From Eudoraea sp. (GTDB lineage: Bacteria; Bacteroidota; Bacteroidia; Flavobacteriales; Flavobacteriaceae), in the NCBI GenBank assembly GCA_024639765.1, contig JAHEHU010000021.1:1-33109 (forward strand): a stretch of 33,109 nt of DNA, read 5' to 3'. Every line of letters begins with the position of its first letter. Positions within the stretch are counted from its first letter, which is position 1. A program made the position numbers and the translations under genes. The notes below the pieces were generated by a model. The model searched no databases and had not been told where the DNA came from. It saw nothing but the letters and a program-made list of their open reading frames with translations. Positions 1 to 9,396 of the stretch are shown here, in pieces.

Positions 1-2656
1 CCATATGATTCTGTCCTTGACGGCTATGAGAAGTAGCTGCAACCGGACATACAGTTTCACAGGGAGCATGATTACAATGCTGACACATTACAGGCTGGAA
101 GGCCACCTGCGGGTTTACCGCAGCCATTTCCATTTCCTCGAAGCCCGATTTTGATTCGAAGGCTCCTGAAAATTCGTCCTTCTTACTGTTATCTCCTTCA
201 AAAGTATCTTCAGATGAATAGTACCTGTCTATACGCAACCAGTGCATATCCCTGGATCTGCGCACTTCTCTTTTTCCTACAACAGGAACATTGTTCTCAG
301 CGTGACAGGCAATTACACAAGCTCCGCAACCCGTACAGGCATTCAGGTCTATGGACATATTAAAATGATGCCCTATGGACCTATCAAAAGATGTCCATAG
401 ATCTACGGTGGTAGCAGGTACTTCCTGATGGTTCAAAGATACTTCGGGCACAGAGTTCCACTCGTGTGCATCCTCGGTAGTATATTTCTCAAGGGTGGTT
501 TCTTTTATGATCTCACCCCTTCCCATGAGTGTATTTTGCAACTGTATACATGCAAATTCGTGCATCCCAGCTGCTTTTTCGATAGACACTGATTGTACAG
601 TATTGAAATTAGTATACAACGCATAGGCATTTACACCGGTCTGCATCTCCTCTTTCATTCCTACTTTTCTACCATACCCAAAAGAGAGTCCGACAGTATT
701 TTGCGCTTGCCCAGGCTGTATAACCACGGGAACATTATCTAAACTAACACCATTTACAGTCACCTTGGCATAGCTTCCATCTAATCCACCATTGGCTACA
801 TTTTCATTGATGAGCCCAATTTCATTGGCATCTGCCTTGGAAAGAGTAATATAGTTATCCCATGTTACGCGGGTAATAGGATCTGGGAATTCCTGTAACC
901 ATGGGTTATTAGCCTGTTGCCCGTCGCCCATTCCTACCTTAGGATATAAGGTAAGTTCCATTCCTTCTGAAGTGGTCATGGCCAAGCGTTGAACCGCAGA
1001 CATTAATACCATGCTATCAGCTGTTTCGGAATCATTGGTCATATCTGCAGCTACCGTGTCTATAGACATATTACTGCTGAATACACCATCATGTAACGCC
1101 TTATTCCAGGAAGCTTCCCCTAAAACAGAAGATGTCCAAAAGGTCTTTATGTACTCATAATAAGATTGATCATTGCCCATCCAGGTAAGCAGTGCTTGCT
1201 GAAATTGTCTGGTATCAAAAAGTTCTTTGATGGTGGGTTGCATCAGGCTGAAATGCCCTTTTTTCAACTCAGCATCTCCCCATGATTCCAGGTAATGATT
1301 TGCTGCAGCGGTAAATTGGGTTCTTTCTGTGGTCTCATTCCAGTTGGTAGAAAATGCCACAGATAGATCAACCTTTTCAAGTCCTTCAGCAAACTCATTT
1401 GCATTTGGCAAGGAATACATTGGGTTCACTCCATCCATGATCAACATGCCAACCGTGCCTGCTTTCATATCGGAGATCAATTGTTGTAGATCCTTGGTAT
1501 TCCCTTGTCTTGTATACTTGGGTGCTGTTGAATCGAACGCCTCGCTGCTAAGCATTTCATTTATAGCAAGGACTACTCTTTGAGCGTCGGTATCATCTAT
1601 ACCGCTCACTACTACAGCTTTACTGCCCATTTTCTTGATCTCGGCAGCTGTCATATCAACCATTGCCAAAACTCCTTCGCTTAGATCGGTAGATACCCTG
1701 CCATTGTTAAGCTTGCCGTATAATGCAGCCAGCGCTTTTTTCTGTTCGGAGGGTTTTAAAGGGACCCTTTTATCTGCATTGGCACCGGTAAGTGACATAT
1801 TAGCCTCGAACTGTATGTGGCGAGACATTTTACCATCTTTAGGTACACGTCCCCTGGAATATCCTGCATCGTATCCTCCTCCTTGCCAATCTCCCAGAAA
1901 ATCTGCCCCAAAGGAAACAATGAGTTCAGCTTTCTCAAAATTATAATCGGCCATAGCCCTTTCCCCATAGGTCATTTCAAAAGCATTCAAGACCGCATCT
2001 TGGGAAATAGCATCGTATGTTACATGTTTGGTATTTGGATAGGCTGTGCTAAAATCGGTGATCAATTTTGATGTAGAAGGACTGGCGTAGGTCTGGGTTA
2101 GCAATACAACCTGTCTTCCAGAATCTTTCAATGATCCTAATTTTGCTTTAACATTGGCATCGAGGATGGACCATTCTACTGGCTCTCCGTTAGTCATTGG
2201 GCCTTGCACCCTTGTACTGTCATATAAGGATAAGACAGAAGCCTGAATACGGGCATTGGCGTTGCCACCGGATTTTGCCTCTTTATTATTCTCTACTTTA
2301 ATTGGCCTGCCTTCTCTTGTTTTAATTAAGATACTGGCAAAATCAAAACCATTAGCAATAGTGGTGGCATAGTAATTTGCCACACCTGGAACGATACGTT
2401 CTGGTTGCACCACATAAGGGATCGATTTAATAACGGGACCTTCACAAGCGGCAATGGACGCTGCTGCCGTGCTAAACCCGACATATTTCAAAAAATCCCT
2501 TCGGTTCGTTTTAGAATCGGAAAGGGTTTCTTTGTCGCCTAAAAATTCATCAACAGGAATCTCTTCCGGAAACTCATTTTCACTCAGCTTCTGAACAATG
2601 GAATCGTTTGGATTTAACTCCTCTTCGTTCTTCCAATATATCTTGTTTGATGCCAT
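1..2656 (-). CDS. actB: Alternative complex III subunit B (Fe-S / molybdopterin-oxidoreductase-like), 3' part cut by window edge
   Basis: The reading frame starts at the ATG at 2656-2654 and stays open to the left edge, giving 885 codons. The protein begins MASNKIYWKN and carries an internal twin-arginine motif NRRDFLK (residues 51-57), followed by a small hydrophobic segment and a Cys. This is the arrangement of the 'TAT-variant-translocated molybdopterin oxidoreductase' family, i.e. ActB of alternative complex III. A long molybdopterin-oxidoreductase-like region follows. Ferredoxin-like cysteine clusters appear at about residues 773-784 (CTGCGACVIAC) and 857-868 (CQHCNHAPCETVC). By family knowledge ActB binds Fe-S clusters but no molybdopterin, and passes electrons within the quinol:electron acceptor oxidoreductase. 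It lies 37 bp downstream of actA on the same strand. Full family members run to about 1000 residues, so the last cluster-binding part is outside the window. Confidence 0.93.
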   Translation of the reverse strand, partial: MASNKIYWKNEEELNPNDSIVQKLSENEFPEEIPVDEFLGDKETLSDSKTNRRDFLKYVGFSTAAASIAACEGPVIKSIPYVVQPERIVPGVANYYATTIANGFDFASILIKTREGRPIKVENNKEAKSGGNANARIQASVLSLYDSTRVQGPMTNGEPVEWSILDANVKAKLGSLKDSGRQVVLLTQTYASPSTSKLITDFSTAYPNTKHVTYDAISQDAVLNAFEMTYGERAMADYNFEKAELIVSFGADFLGDWQGGGYDAGYSRGRVPKDGKMSRHIQFEANMSLTGANADKRVPLKPSEQKKALAALYGKLNNGRVSTDLSEGVLAMVDMTAAEIKKMGSKAVVVSGIDDTDAQRVVLAINEMLSSEAFDSTAPKYTRQGNTKDLQQLISDMKAGTVGMLIMDGVNPMYSLPNANEFAEGLEKVDLSVAFSTNWNETTERTQFTAAANHYLESWGDAELKKGHFSLMQPTIKELFDTRQFQQALLTWMGNDQSYYEYIKTFWTSSVLGEASWNKALHDGVFSSNMSIDTVAADMTNDSETADSMVLMSAVQRLAMTTSEGMELTLYPKVGMGDGQQANNPWLQEFPDPITRVTWDNYITLSKADANEIGLINENVANGGLDGSYAKVTVNGVSLDNVPVVIQPGQAQNTVGLSFGYGRKVGMKEEMQTGVNAYALYTNFNTVQSVSIEKAAGMHEFACIQLQNTLMGRGEIIKETTLEKYTTEDAHEWNSVPEVSLNHQEVPATTVDLWTSFDRSIGHHFNMSIDLNACTGCGACVIACHAENNVPVVGKREVRRSRDMHWLRIDRYYSSEDTFEGDNSKKDEFSGAFESKSGFEEMEMAAVNPQVAFQPVMCQHCNHAPCETVCPVAATSHSRQGQNHM

Positions 2657-2693
2657 ACGATCTATCTGTAATTTGCTACTTGTAATTTATTTT

Positions 2694-4076
2694 TTAATAA
2701 TGACATTTTCCACATTCCAAACCACCTAGTTGCGCGGCGGTAAGTTCCTCTACCCCATATTTCTCTGAGAGTGCCTCATGTATCTTTTCATAGTAGTCAT
2801 TGTCTTCCAGATTCACATTGGTTTCCCTATGACAATTTATACACCACCCCATAGTTAGTGGCGCGTACTGATACATGATCTCCATTTCCTCAACAGGACC
2901 ATGACACGTTTGACATTCAATTCCAGCAACAGAGACGTGTTGTGAATGATTGAAATAGGCCAAGTCTGGTAAATTGTGGATGCGCACCCACTCAACTGGT
3001 TTAGACTCGCCGGTATAACTCTGGTTCTCTTCGTCCCAGCCAACCGCTTTATACAATTTTTTTATTTCTCCGGTGTAGAATTCATTGGTATATCCGTTGG
3101 CAAGATCTTCAGCTGAAGGACCTTCAGGATTGCCTTTGTATTCATAAATAGACTTATGACAATTCATACAAACATTCAGGGATGGAATGCCGGAATGTTT
3201 AGAAACTCTGGCAGACGAATGACAATATTTACATTCTATCTTATTATCTCCGGCGTGAATCTTATGTGAGTAATGTATAGGTTGAATAGGCTGATACCCC
3301 TGGTCCACGCCAATTTGCATCATCCATCCATAGGCGTAATACGCACTTGACAGCAGCAAAAAGATTGAGAAGACCAGCACCAGGAACTGATTTTGTGCAA
3401 AGGCTTTCCATATAGGTAGTCTTTTTTCAGCTTTTGCTTTTTCCAGCACAACACCGTTCGCCTCAGCAATTCTTTTTAAAGTAATATTGACAAGGATCAA
3501 CATCATCACCAGAAGGCCAAAAACAAGAACCAGCGCACCAAGGATAACTTCATTGGTGATCCCTGATGAAGAACCACCGCCAGCTGCAGTGTCTCCTGCA
3601 ACCGCAACTGCCTGAACCGGTGCCGGTGGTGGAGCAGCCGTGTAGGCTAAAATGTTGTCTATATCTTCATTAGATAGGGTTGGGAAAGCGGTCATGGCCG
3701 CTTGATTGTATTCTTCATAGATCTTATTGGCATAGGCATCTCCTGATGAGATCATGCCCTGACTATTTTTGATCCACGCGTACAACCACTCCTTATCTAA
3801 GCCCTCTTCTTCATAGAGTCTGGTTTCTACATTGGCCAGGGCCGGTCCTGTCATTTTCCTGTTAAGGGCGTGACATGCCGCACAATTCTGGTTAAATAAC
3901 TGCTTCCCTTTTTCAACATCTCCACCTGCCGCTGCAACATCAGTTGCAGCCTGCTCAACAGCATCAGCAGAAACTGCCTGATCTTGAGCGAGGATTGAAT
4001 TTGAAAAGAGTAGAAGAACTACCAAAAAAATACCGGAAATAGTAGAAATCTGAGTACGGTACAAAACCTTTTTCAT
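2694..4076 (-). CDS. actA: Alternative complex III subunit A: monoheme cytochrome c fused to pentaheme cytochrome
   Basis: This 460-residue protein has six CXXCH haem-binding motifs: CAACH at 65-69, then CKYCH 282-286, CMNCH 303-307, CQTCH 388-392, CINCH 412-416 and CGKCH 455-459. The last five are the pentahaem ActA core of alternative complex III; the first belongs to an N-terminal class I cytochrome c domain. Membrane segments lie near 175-200 and 230-250, between the two haem regions. I chose the ATG at 4076 because MKKVLYRTQ leads straight into a hydrophobic signal segment ending SILAQD. An in-frame ATG at 4136 would put a 20-residue polar extension in front of that signal. It is the first gene of the act operon and is followed by actB. 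It should sit on the periplasmic side and pass quinol-derived electrons to a cytochrome oxidase. Confidence 0.93.
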   Translation of the reverse strand: MKKVLYRTQISTISGIFLVVLLLFSNSILAQDQAVSADAVEQAATDVAAAGGDVEKGKQLFNQNCAACHALNRKMTGPALANVETRLYEEEGLDKEWLYAWIKNSQGMISSGDAYANKIYEEYNQAAMTAFPTLSNEDIDNILAYTAAPPPAPVQAVAVAGDTAAGGGSSSGITNEVILGALVLVFGLLVMMLILVNITLKRIAEANGVVLEKAKAEKRLPIWKAFAQNQFLVLVFSIFLLLSSAYYAYGWMMQIGVDQGYQPIQPIHYSHKIHAGDNKIECKYCHSSARVSKHSGIPSLNVCMNCHKSIYEYKGNPEGPSAEDLANGYTNEFYTGEIKKLYKAVGWDEENQSYTGESKPVEWVRIHNLPDLAYFNHSQHVSVAGIECQTCHGPVEEMEIMYQYAPLTMGWCINCHRETNVNLEDNDYYEKIHEALSEKYGVEELTAAQLGGLECGKCHY

Positions 4077-4161
4077 ATTGAAATTGTTTCTAGCGAAATC
4101 TTGGCACGATAATTTCGATATCATAAGGAATATCAACTACTACCGCCAAATTTATTGCGAG

Positions 4162-4169
4162 CAAAAATA
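4162..4169 (-). promoter_or_regulatory. Probable -7 element of the act operon promoter
   Basis: On the minus strand this reads TATTTTTG, an exact match to the Bacteroidota -7 consensus TAnnTTTG. It would start transcription about 80 nt before the chosen actA start. I see no good TTG at the -33 position, so the call rests on one element. Confidence 0.5.
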
Positions 4170-4268
4170 CGACATTGACTTTATTTGGGAAATCGTTAAC
4201 GATTGATAATTTATAATTTATACTTATTCTAAATAAGATTTCTCTATACTGTTTAAACCTTAAAAAAG

Positions 4269-4276
4269 TACCTTTG
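4269..4276 (+). promoter_or_regulatory. Probable -7 element for the SPOR-domain gene
   Basis: TACCTTTG matches TAnnTTTG exactly and lies 32 bp before the start codon at 4309. The -33 region holds only GTTT, without a clear TTG. It is divergent from the act promoter about 100 bp away. Confidence 0.5.
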
Positions 4277-4308
4277 CTTCATATAACAAACAAGTATTAC
4301 ATTGACCC

Positions 4309-4686
4309 ATGAGAATTGCCTTGTACACACTGTTTTTTCTACTTTTACACCTTTCGGTCCAGGGGCAGGAGGGGGTGGTTACCATTGAACAAGATCCAGA
4401 TATAACTAAACTTCTGGATATCTATAAAAAGATGAATTCCAACACCGGGTACTATACTATTCAGATCGGTTTTGGTTCCTACTCGGATGCCTCCAACTTG
4501 AAATCTGAGGTAGCCATAGATTTTCCGCAATACAGTGCCAACATCATTTTTGATTCCCCAACATACAGGGTGCATTTAGGTAGGTTCAAGAACAAATTGG
4601 AAGTAGAACGGACCTTTACTGAAGTGCGTAAGAAATATCCGGAATCTATTATTCTAAAGCCGCTAAGTAAAAACAGACAGAACTAA
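4309..4686 (+). CDS. Small secreted SPOR-domain protein
   Basis: This 125-residue protein has an N-terminal signal peptide (MRIALYTLFFLLLHLSVQGQ, cleavage near residue 20). After a short linker comes a SPOR fold, roughly residues 46-120. It begins YYTIQIGFGSYSDASNL and ends with the typical YRVHLGRFKNKLEVERTF and KKYP elements. SPOR domains bind denuded glycan strands of peptidoglycan at division septa, so a periplasmic cell-wall role is likely. The protein has no other domain, so it may act as a simple septal binder. It is divergent from actA and convergent with infB, so it appears to be a single-gene unit between its own promoter and a terminator. Confidence 0.85.
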   Translation: MRIALYTLFFLLLHLSVQGQEGVVTIEQDPDITKLLDIYKKMNSNTGYYTIQIGFGSYSDASNLKSEVAIDFPQYSANIIFDSPTYRVHLGRFKNKLEVERTFTEVRKKYPESIILKPLSKNRQN

Positions 4687-4709
4687 AGCATCTGATTATA
4701 TAGAAGTAC

Positions 4710-4744
4710 AAAAAAACCCGCCTTTACAAGGACGGGTTTTTTTA
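4710..4744. terminator. Bidirectional intrinsic terminator between SPOR gene and infB
   Basis: An A-run leads into CCCGCCTT, a short loop, then AAGGACGGG and a T-run of seven. The stem has one bulged A. A-tract and T-tract on the two sides make it work in both directions, which fits the convergent genes ending at 4686 (plus) and 4760 (minus). Confidence 0.85.
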
Positions 4745-4759
4745 TGTATCATAATCTCT

Positions 4760-7438
4760 TTAAAGGGTCTTTTTTACGGCCACTTCCTGGAAAGCTTCTA
4801 CAATGTCACTCTCTTTAATATCATTGTAATTCTTGATCTGAAGACCGCAGTCATACCCTTTGGAAACTTCTTTGACATCATCCTTAAATCGTTTCAATGA
4901 GGCAAGCACTCCTGTATAGATCACTACACCATCTCTAATAAGTCTGATATTTGAGTTTCTGAATATTTTACCACTTGTTACCATACATCCTGCAATGGTT
5001 CCAATTTTGGATATTTTGAACGTTTCCCTGATCTCGGCAGTTCCGGTGATCTCTTCTTTGATCTCGGGTGAAAGCATTCCTTCCATCGCATCTTTAAGGT
5101 CGTTAATAGCATCGTAGATAATAGAGTACATCCTGATATCTATTTCTTCCTTATCTGCAATGTCCCTGGCATTGCCCATAGGCCTTACATTAAAACCTAT
5201 TACAATTGCATCAGAAGCGGAAGCCAGTAAAACATCCGATTCCGTGATCGCTCCTACTCCCTTATGAATTATGTTAACCTGTATCTCATCGGTAGAAAGT
5301 TTTTGGAAACTATCTGTTAGGGCCTCAACGGAACCATCCACATCCCCTTTAAGGATGATGTTCAATTCTTTGAAATCGCCCAATGCAATTCGTCTTCCTA
5401 TCTCATCTAAGGTAATATGCCTTTGAGTACGTACAGATTGTTCTCTTAATAACTGACTTCTTTTGGCAGCGATCTGTTTTGCTTCTCTTTCGTCATCCAA
5501 GACATTAAACTTATCTCCTGCTTGCGGAGCTCCATCTAGTCCAAGGATAGATATAGGTGTTGCAGGACCGGCTTTCTTAACATTATTACCACGTTCGTCC
5601 TGCATGGCCTTGACCTTTCCACTGCAAGTTCCTGCCAGCACATAATCTCCAATTTTCAAAGTACCTGCTAAAACCAGAACTGTAGAAACATATCCCCTAC
5701 CCTTATCCAAAAAGGCCTCTACAACCGTACCTGTGGCAAGTTTATCCGGATTCGCTTTTAATTCTAACAATTCTGCCTCCAACAATACTTTTTCCAATAA
5801 TTCCTTAACCCCTTCTCCTGTTTTGGCTGAGATATCCTGAGATTGTATTTTACCTCCCCAATCCTCTACCAACAAATTCATGGCAGCCAGACCTTCTTTG
5901 ATCTTGTCCGGATTGGCGCTAGGCCTGTCTATTTTGTTTATAGCAAATACAATTGGCACCCCTGCCGCCTGGGCATGGCTTATTGCTTCTTTGGTCTGCG
6001 GCATAATATCATCATCCGCTGCGATCACAATAATAGCAATGTCTGTTACCTGTGCTCCCCTCGCCCTCATAGCGGTAAAGGCTTCGTGACCAGGAGTATC
6101 TAAAAATGCTATCTTTTGACCGTTTTCCAACTGAACTCCATAGGCTCCAATATGCTGTGTAATACCGCCACTTTCTCCTGCAATGACATTTTCTTGTCTG
6201 ATATAATCCAGAAGCGAGGTCTTTCCATGGTCTACATGACCCATTACGGTAACAATAGGGGCTCTCGATTTTAAATCTTCAGGTGCATCTACTTCTTCTT
6301 CAATGGCCTCCTCGATATCTGCCGTTACGAACTCTACTTCATAGCCAAATTCCTCAGCTACAATGGAGAGGGTTTCGGCGTCCAAACGCTGATTCATGGT
6401 CACCATAATACCAAGCGACATACAGGCGGAAATGATCTGGGTCGTAGGAACATCCATCATGGTTGCCACTTCTCCTGCCGTCACAAATTCGGTCACCTTA
6501 AGAACCTTATTTTCCAGTTCTTGTTGCTCAAGATCTTTCTCAGACTGTTGTCTGTGCTGGTCTCTTTTGTCTCGTCTGTATTTTGCCCCTTTTCCTTTTT
6601 TGGACTTTCCCTGTAATTTTTCAAGGGTTTCACGTACCTGTTTTTGTACTTCTTCCTCCGTAGGTTCAACTTTTGAACTTACACCTGGTCTTGCACCTCT
6701 TTTATCTCCTGACCTTCCTCTACCTCCTGACCTGGGACCCGAGTCACTAATGATCCTTTTTCTGCGTTTCTTACGGTCGCTTGGATCTGCTTTTGCAGCT
6801 TGTTCTTTTTTCTTTTTTGGTTTTTCAAATTTGGTGAGATCTATTTTATCTCCCATTATTTTTGGCCCGGAAAGTTTTTGATATTTGGTCTCTATAGCTT
6901 CTGGCGCTTCTTCCTCTACGGGTTTTTCAACTTTCTTTTCTTTAGCAACTTTCGCTGCTTTCTTTTCTTCCTTCTTGGCAGGTTTTTCAACAACAGGCGA
7001 CTCGCTTTTGGCCTCCGTTTCCTCTACAACCGGCGCTGGGGCCTCCTCCTTTTTAGGTTTCGGTTTCTTTTTGCTATCCAGATCTATCTTCCCTACCGTT
7101 TTTGGACCGGCTAGTTCTGCCTTGGCCTTTACTACTTCACTGGCAGCAGCACGTTTTTCCCTGGCCAGGCGTCTTTCTTCCTGTTCCTGCTCTAATTGCA
7201 GTCTTATGGCTTCTTTTTCCTTGCGCTTTTCCTCACCTACTTCTATGGAAGCAACTTTCTTGCTCATATCGGTTTGGAATTCGTCCAATAGAACCTGGTG
7301 TACCTCCTCTGATATTTTAGTGGTAGGGCGCGCGTCTATAGTATGCCCTTTGGAGGCAAGAAAATCGACCGCCCTATCTAGGGAGATATTCAGTTCTCGT
7401 AGAACTTTATTAAGTCTTATTTTTGCATTATCTGCCAT
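4760..7438 (-). CDS. infB: Translation initiation factor IF-2
   Basis: This 892-residue protein is the GTPase that places initiator tRNA on the 30S subunit and promotes subunit joining. An N-terminal IF2 domain (about 1-55) is followed by a long Lys/Glu/Pro/Ala-rich and then Arg/Gly-rich linker (about 60-300), and a second IF2_N region near 310-370. The G domain has GHVDHGKT at 400-407, [12 protein letters not shown] at 424-435, DTPGH at 447-451, NKID at 501-504 and SAKTGEG at 537-543. Domain II, the alpha/beta domain and the C-terminal barrel follow. It is the last gene of rimP-nusA-infB, 42 bp after nusA. The length is normal for Bacteroidota, where the linker is large. Confidence 0.98.
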   Translation of the reverse strand: MADNAKIRLNKVLRELNISLDRAVDFLASKGHTIDARPTTKISEEVHQVLLDEFQTDMSKKVASIEVGEEKRKEKEAIRLQLEQEQEERRLAREKRAAASEVVKAKAELAGPKTVGKIDLDSKKKPKPKKEEAPAPVVEETEAKSESPVVEKPAKKEEKKAAKVAKEKKVEKPVEEEAPEAIETKYQKLSGPKIMGDKIDLTKFEKPKKKKEQAAKADPSDRKKRRKRIISDSGPRSGGRGRSGDKRGARPGVSSKVEPTEEEVQKQVRETLEKLQGKSKKGKGAKYRRDKRDQHRQQSEKDLEQQELENKVLKVTEFVTAGEVATMMDVPTTQIISACMSLGIMVTMNQRLDAETLSIVAEEFGYEVEFVTADIEEAIEEEVDAPEDLKSRAPIVTVMGHVDHGKTSLLDYIRQENVIAGESGGITQHIGAYGVQLENGQKIAFLDTPGHEAFTAMRARGAQVTDIAIIVIAADDDIMPQTKEAISHAQAAGVPIVFAINKIDRPSANPDKIKEGLAAMNLLVEDWGGKIQSQDISAKTGEGVKELLEKVLLEAELLELKANPDKLATGTVVEAFLDKGRGYVSTVLVLAGTLKIGDYVLAGTCSGKVKAMQDERGNNVKKAGPATPISILGLDGAPQAGDKFNVLDDEREAKQIAAKRSQLLREQSVRTQRHITLDEIGRRIALGDFKELNIILKGDVDGSVEALTDSFQKLSTDEIQVNIIHKGVGAITESDVLLASASDAIVIGFNVRPMGNARDIADKEEIDIRMYSIIYDAINDLKDAMEGMLSPEIKEEITGTAEIRETFKISKIGTIAGCMVTSGKIFRNSNIRLIRDGVVIYTGVLASLKRFKDDVKEVSKGYDCGLQIKNYNDIKESDIVEAFQEVAVKKTL

Positions 7439-7480
7439 AAATACTATTTGCTCTCTTAATTTATTTCGCTAATATATAGC

Positions 7481-8713
7481 TTAATCTTCAAATTCCTCTT
7501 TCAGGATCCGAACCACCTCACGTATGGTCTCTTCCTCCAGATCGGTTCTTTTTATAAGATCATCTATGTCTTGCTCCAGCACACTTCTTGCTGTATCAAG
7601 ACCTATCTTCTTTAGCTCTTCAATGATCCATGCTTCAATTTCGTCAGAGAATTCCGTTAATTCCACATCTTCTTCAACACCTTCTCTGAAAACATCAATC
7701 TCATATCCCGTAAGCTGACCAGCCAGTCTAATATTGTGCCCTCCCCGGCCAATAGCTTTAGATACTTCTTCGGGTTTTAAATATACCTGGGCTGTCATGT
7801 TCTCATCATTCAACTTCACTGTAGATACCCGTGCCGGACTCAACGCCCTGGTTACCATGAGCTGAGGGTTATTTGTCCAGTTGATCACATCTATATTCTC
7901 GTTCCCGAGTTCTCTTACGATGCCGTGGATCCTGGACCCTTTCATACCAACACACGCCCCTACAGGGTCTATACGGTCATCATAAGAATCAACAGCAACC
8001 TTTGCCTTCTCACCAGGGATGCGAACTGCCTTCTTTATAGTGATAAGTCCGTCGAATACCTCAGGGATCTCCTGAAAGAATAATTGTTCCAGGAAGATAG
8101 GAGAGGTTCTGGACATGATGATCATTGGTTTGTTTCCTTTTAATTCAACACTTTCAATGATACCTCGTACGTTATCTCCTTTCCTAAAGAAATCAGCAGG
8201 GATCTGCTTGTCCTTTGGCAAGATGATCTCGTTTCCTTCATCATCGAGCAAAATAATGGCCTTGTGCCGTATATGGTGTACCTCAGCGGTATAGATCTCG
8301 CCTTCAAGATCTTTGAACTGCTTGTAAATCGTGGTATTATCGTGTTCGTGTATTTTTGAGATCAGATTCTGACGCAGGGCCAGAATAGCGCGCCTTCCAA
8401 GATCTATCAGTTTAACCTCTTCAGATACGTCTTCGCCTACTTCAAAGTCGGGTTCAATTTTGCGTGCTTCAGAAAGGGAGATCTCCTCATTGGGCTCTTC
8501 TACTTCTCCATCTTCTACTACAATACGGTTTCTCCATATCTCTAAATCGCCCTTATCAGGATTTATAATAATGTCAAAATTATCATCTGATCCAAATTTC
8601 TTTTTAAGGGCATTTCTAAAAACATCTTCTAAAATTGCCATAAGGGTTACCCGGTCAATGAACTTGTCATCTTTGAATTCCGAGAACGATTCGATCAATG
8701 CTATATTTTCCAT
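7481..8713 (-). CDS. nusA: Transcription termination/antitermination factor NusA
   Basis: This 410-residue protein binds RNA polymerase and nascent RNA and modulates pausing, termination and antitermination. The N-terminal polymerase-binding domain spans about 1-130. The S1 domain (about 136-202) and two KH domains follow, seen by GMKGSR at 256-261 and GRGGHN at 322-327. The tail (350-410) is acidic and helical and looks like a partial C-terminal repeat. It starts 12 bp after the rimP stop codon and is followed by infB, the conserved bacterial order. Confidence 0.97.
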   Translation of the reverse strand: MENIALIESFSEFKDDKFIDRVTLMAILEDVFRNALKKKFGSDDNFDIIINPDKGDLEIWRNRIVVEDGEVEEPNEEISLSEARKIEPDFEVGEDVSEEVKLIDLGRRAILALRQNLISKIHEHDNTTIYKQFKDLEGEIYTAEVHHIRHKAIILLDDEGNEIILPKDKQIPADFFRKGDNVRGIIESVELKGNKPMIIMSRTSPIFLEQLFFQEIPEVFDGLITIKKAVRIPGEKAKVAVDSYDDRIDPVGACVGMKGSRIHGIVRELGNENIDVINWTNNPQLMVTRALSPARVSTVKLNDENMTAQVYLKPEEVSKAIGRGGHNIRLAGQLTGYEIDVFREGVEEDVELTEFSDEIEAWIIEELKKIGLDTARSVLEQDIDDLIKRTDLEEETIREVVRILKEEFED

Positions 8714-8725
8714 TCTGATCTACAA

Positions 8726-9187
8726 TTAAAATTTAAGTACTACGTTCGCTTTTATAATCTCTGAGAAGGGGATGGTCTTATTCTTTATCACTGTTACTTT
8801 TCCCTTTCCGATAGGTTTAGGCTCTCTTGCTTTCCATTCTAATGTTATATTATCTGCCTGAGCAGATTGCAAGGTCCCTTTATATGTTGATTCGGAAGTT
8901 TTCACCTCCATCTTTCGTCCAATATTCTTGGTATACTGTCTCGGCATTATCAGCGGTTCTGTAGCTCCCGAAGAAGTCACCTCAAGTGAAAAATCTGTTT
9001 CTTCTCTGTCCAGATTATGCTCTATGCCCCTACTAACCTTCATACAATCATCCAGGGTCACACCTTTATCACCATCAATCACTACCTTTATACTATTACT
9101 GGCGCTGATTGACATGTCGATCAAAAAAAGATCCGGATTTTCTTCCAAAACCTCATCTAAAAGTGCCTTAACCTGGTCCTTCCACAT
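8726..9187 (-). CDS. rimP: Ribosome maturation factor RimP
   Basis: This 153-residue protein helps assemble the 30S subunit. The N-terminal alpha/beta domain includes the segment IKVVIDGDKGVTLDDC and LEVTSSGATEPL (a variant of the family's VSSPGxxRPL). The C-terminal SH3-like barrel covers about 85-153. It is the first gene of the rimP-nusA-infB operon. Its start codon lies 17 nt downstream of a hairpin in the leader (see 9205-9226). Confidence 0.95.
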   Translation of the reverse strand: MWKDQVKALLDEVLEENPDLFLIDMSISASNSIKVVIDGDKGVTLDDCMKVSRGIEHNLDREETDFSLEVTSSGATEPLIMPRQYTKNIGRKMEVKTSESTYKGTLQSAQADNITLEWKAREPKPIGKGKVTVIKNKTIPFSEIIKANVVLKF

Positions 9188-9204
9188 ACTTCTAAGTAAT
9201 AAAA

Positions 9205-9226
9205 GAGGGGACTAAATTGTCCCCTC
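9205..9226 (-). promoter_or_regulatory. Attenuator-like hairpin in the rimP-nusA-infB leader
   Basis: On the minus strand GAGGGGAC, a six-base loop and GTCCCCTC form a perfect 8-bp stem, followed directly by TTTTATT. The U-tract lies on the rimP side only; the other flank has none. The hairpin sits between the putative promoter -7 (9256-9263) and the rimP start at 9187. No gene upstream on this strand needs a terminator here. Its function is inferred. Confidence 0.6.
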
Positions 9227-9255
9227 ATGAATACTTAACTATCCTTTCAGTGGTG

Positions 9256-9263
9256 CAAATATA
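9256..9263 (-). promoter_or_regulatory. Probable -7 element of the rimP-nusA-infB promoter
   Basis: Reads TATATTTG on the minus strand, an exact TAnnTTTG match. It would give a leader of about 60 nt containing the 9205-9226 hairpin. No convincing TTG at -33 was found. Confidence 0.5.
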
Positions 9264-9396
9264 AACAATTTTTCTTATCATGAAGAATAACTCTCTAAGA
9301 GATATTTTCCTGAATAGGGGTGGTTATAATCCACTGCATTCAACAAATTAATGTACATTTATTTAAGAATCTAATGTATTCAAAACAGCAAACTAT

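Noticed and set aside
151-2071. Plus-strand frames of 70-103 codons over the left edge region.
   Set aside because: The minus strand carries the continuous actB frame with clear motifs; these are antisense shadows.
6396-7472. Several long plus-strand frames opposite infB.
   Set aside because: They mirror the Lys/Glu-rich linker of IF-2 on the other strand, giving Ser/Phe-rich nonsense proteins.
9280-9351. Plus-strand 23-codon frame (ATG at 9280, TAA at 9349) between rimP and the antiporter.
   Set aside because: Short, no signal or membrane pattern, and it overlaps the probable rimP promoter region; likely chance.
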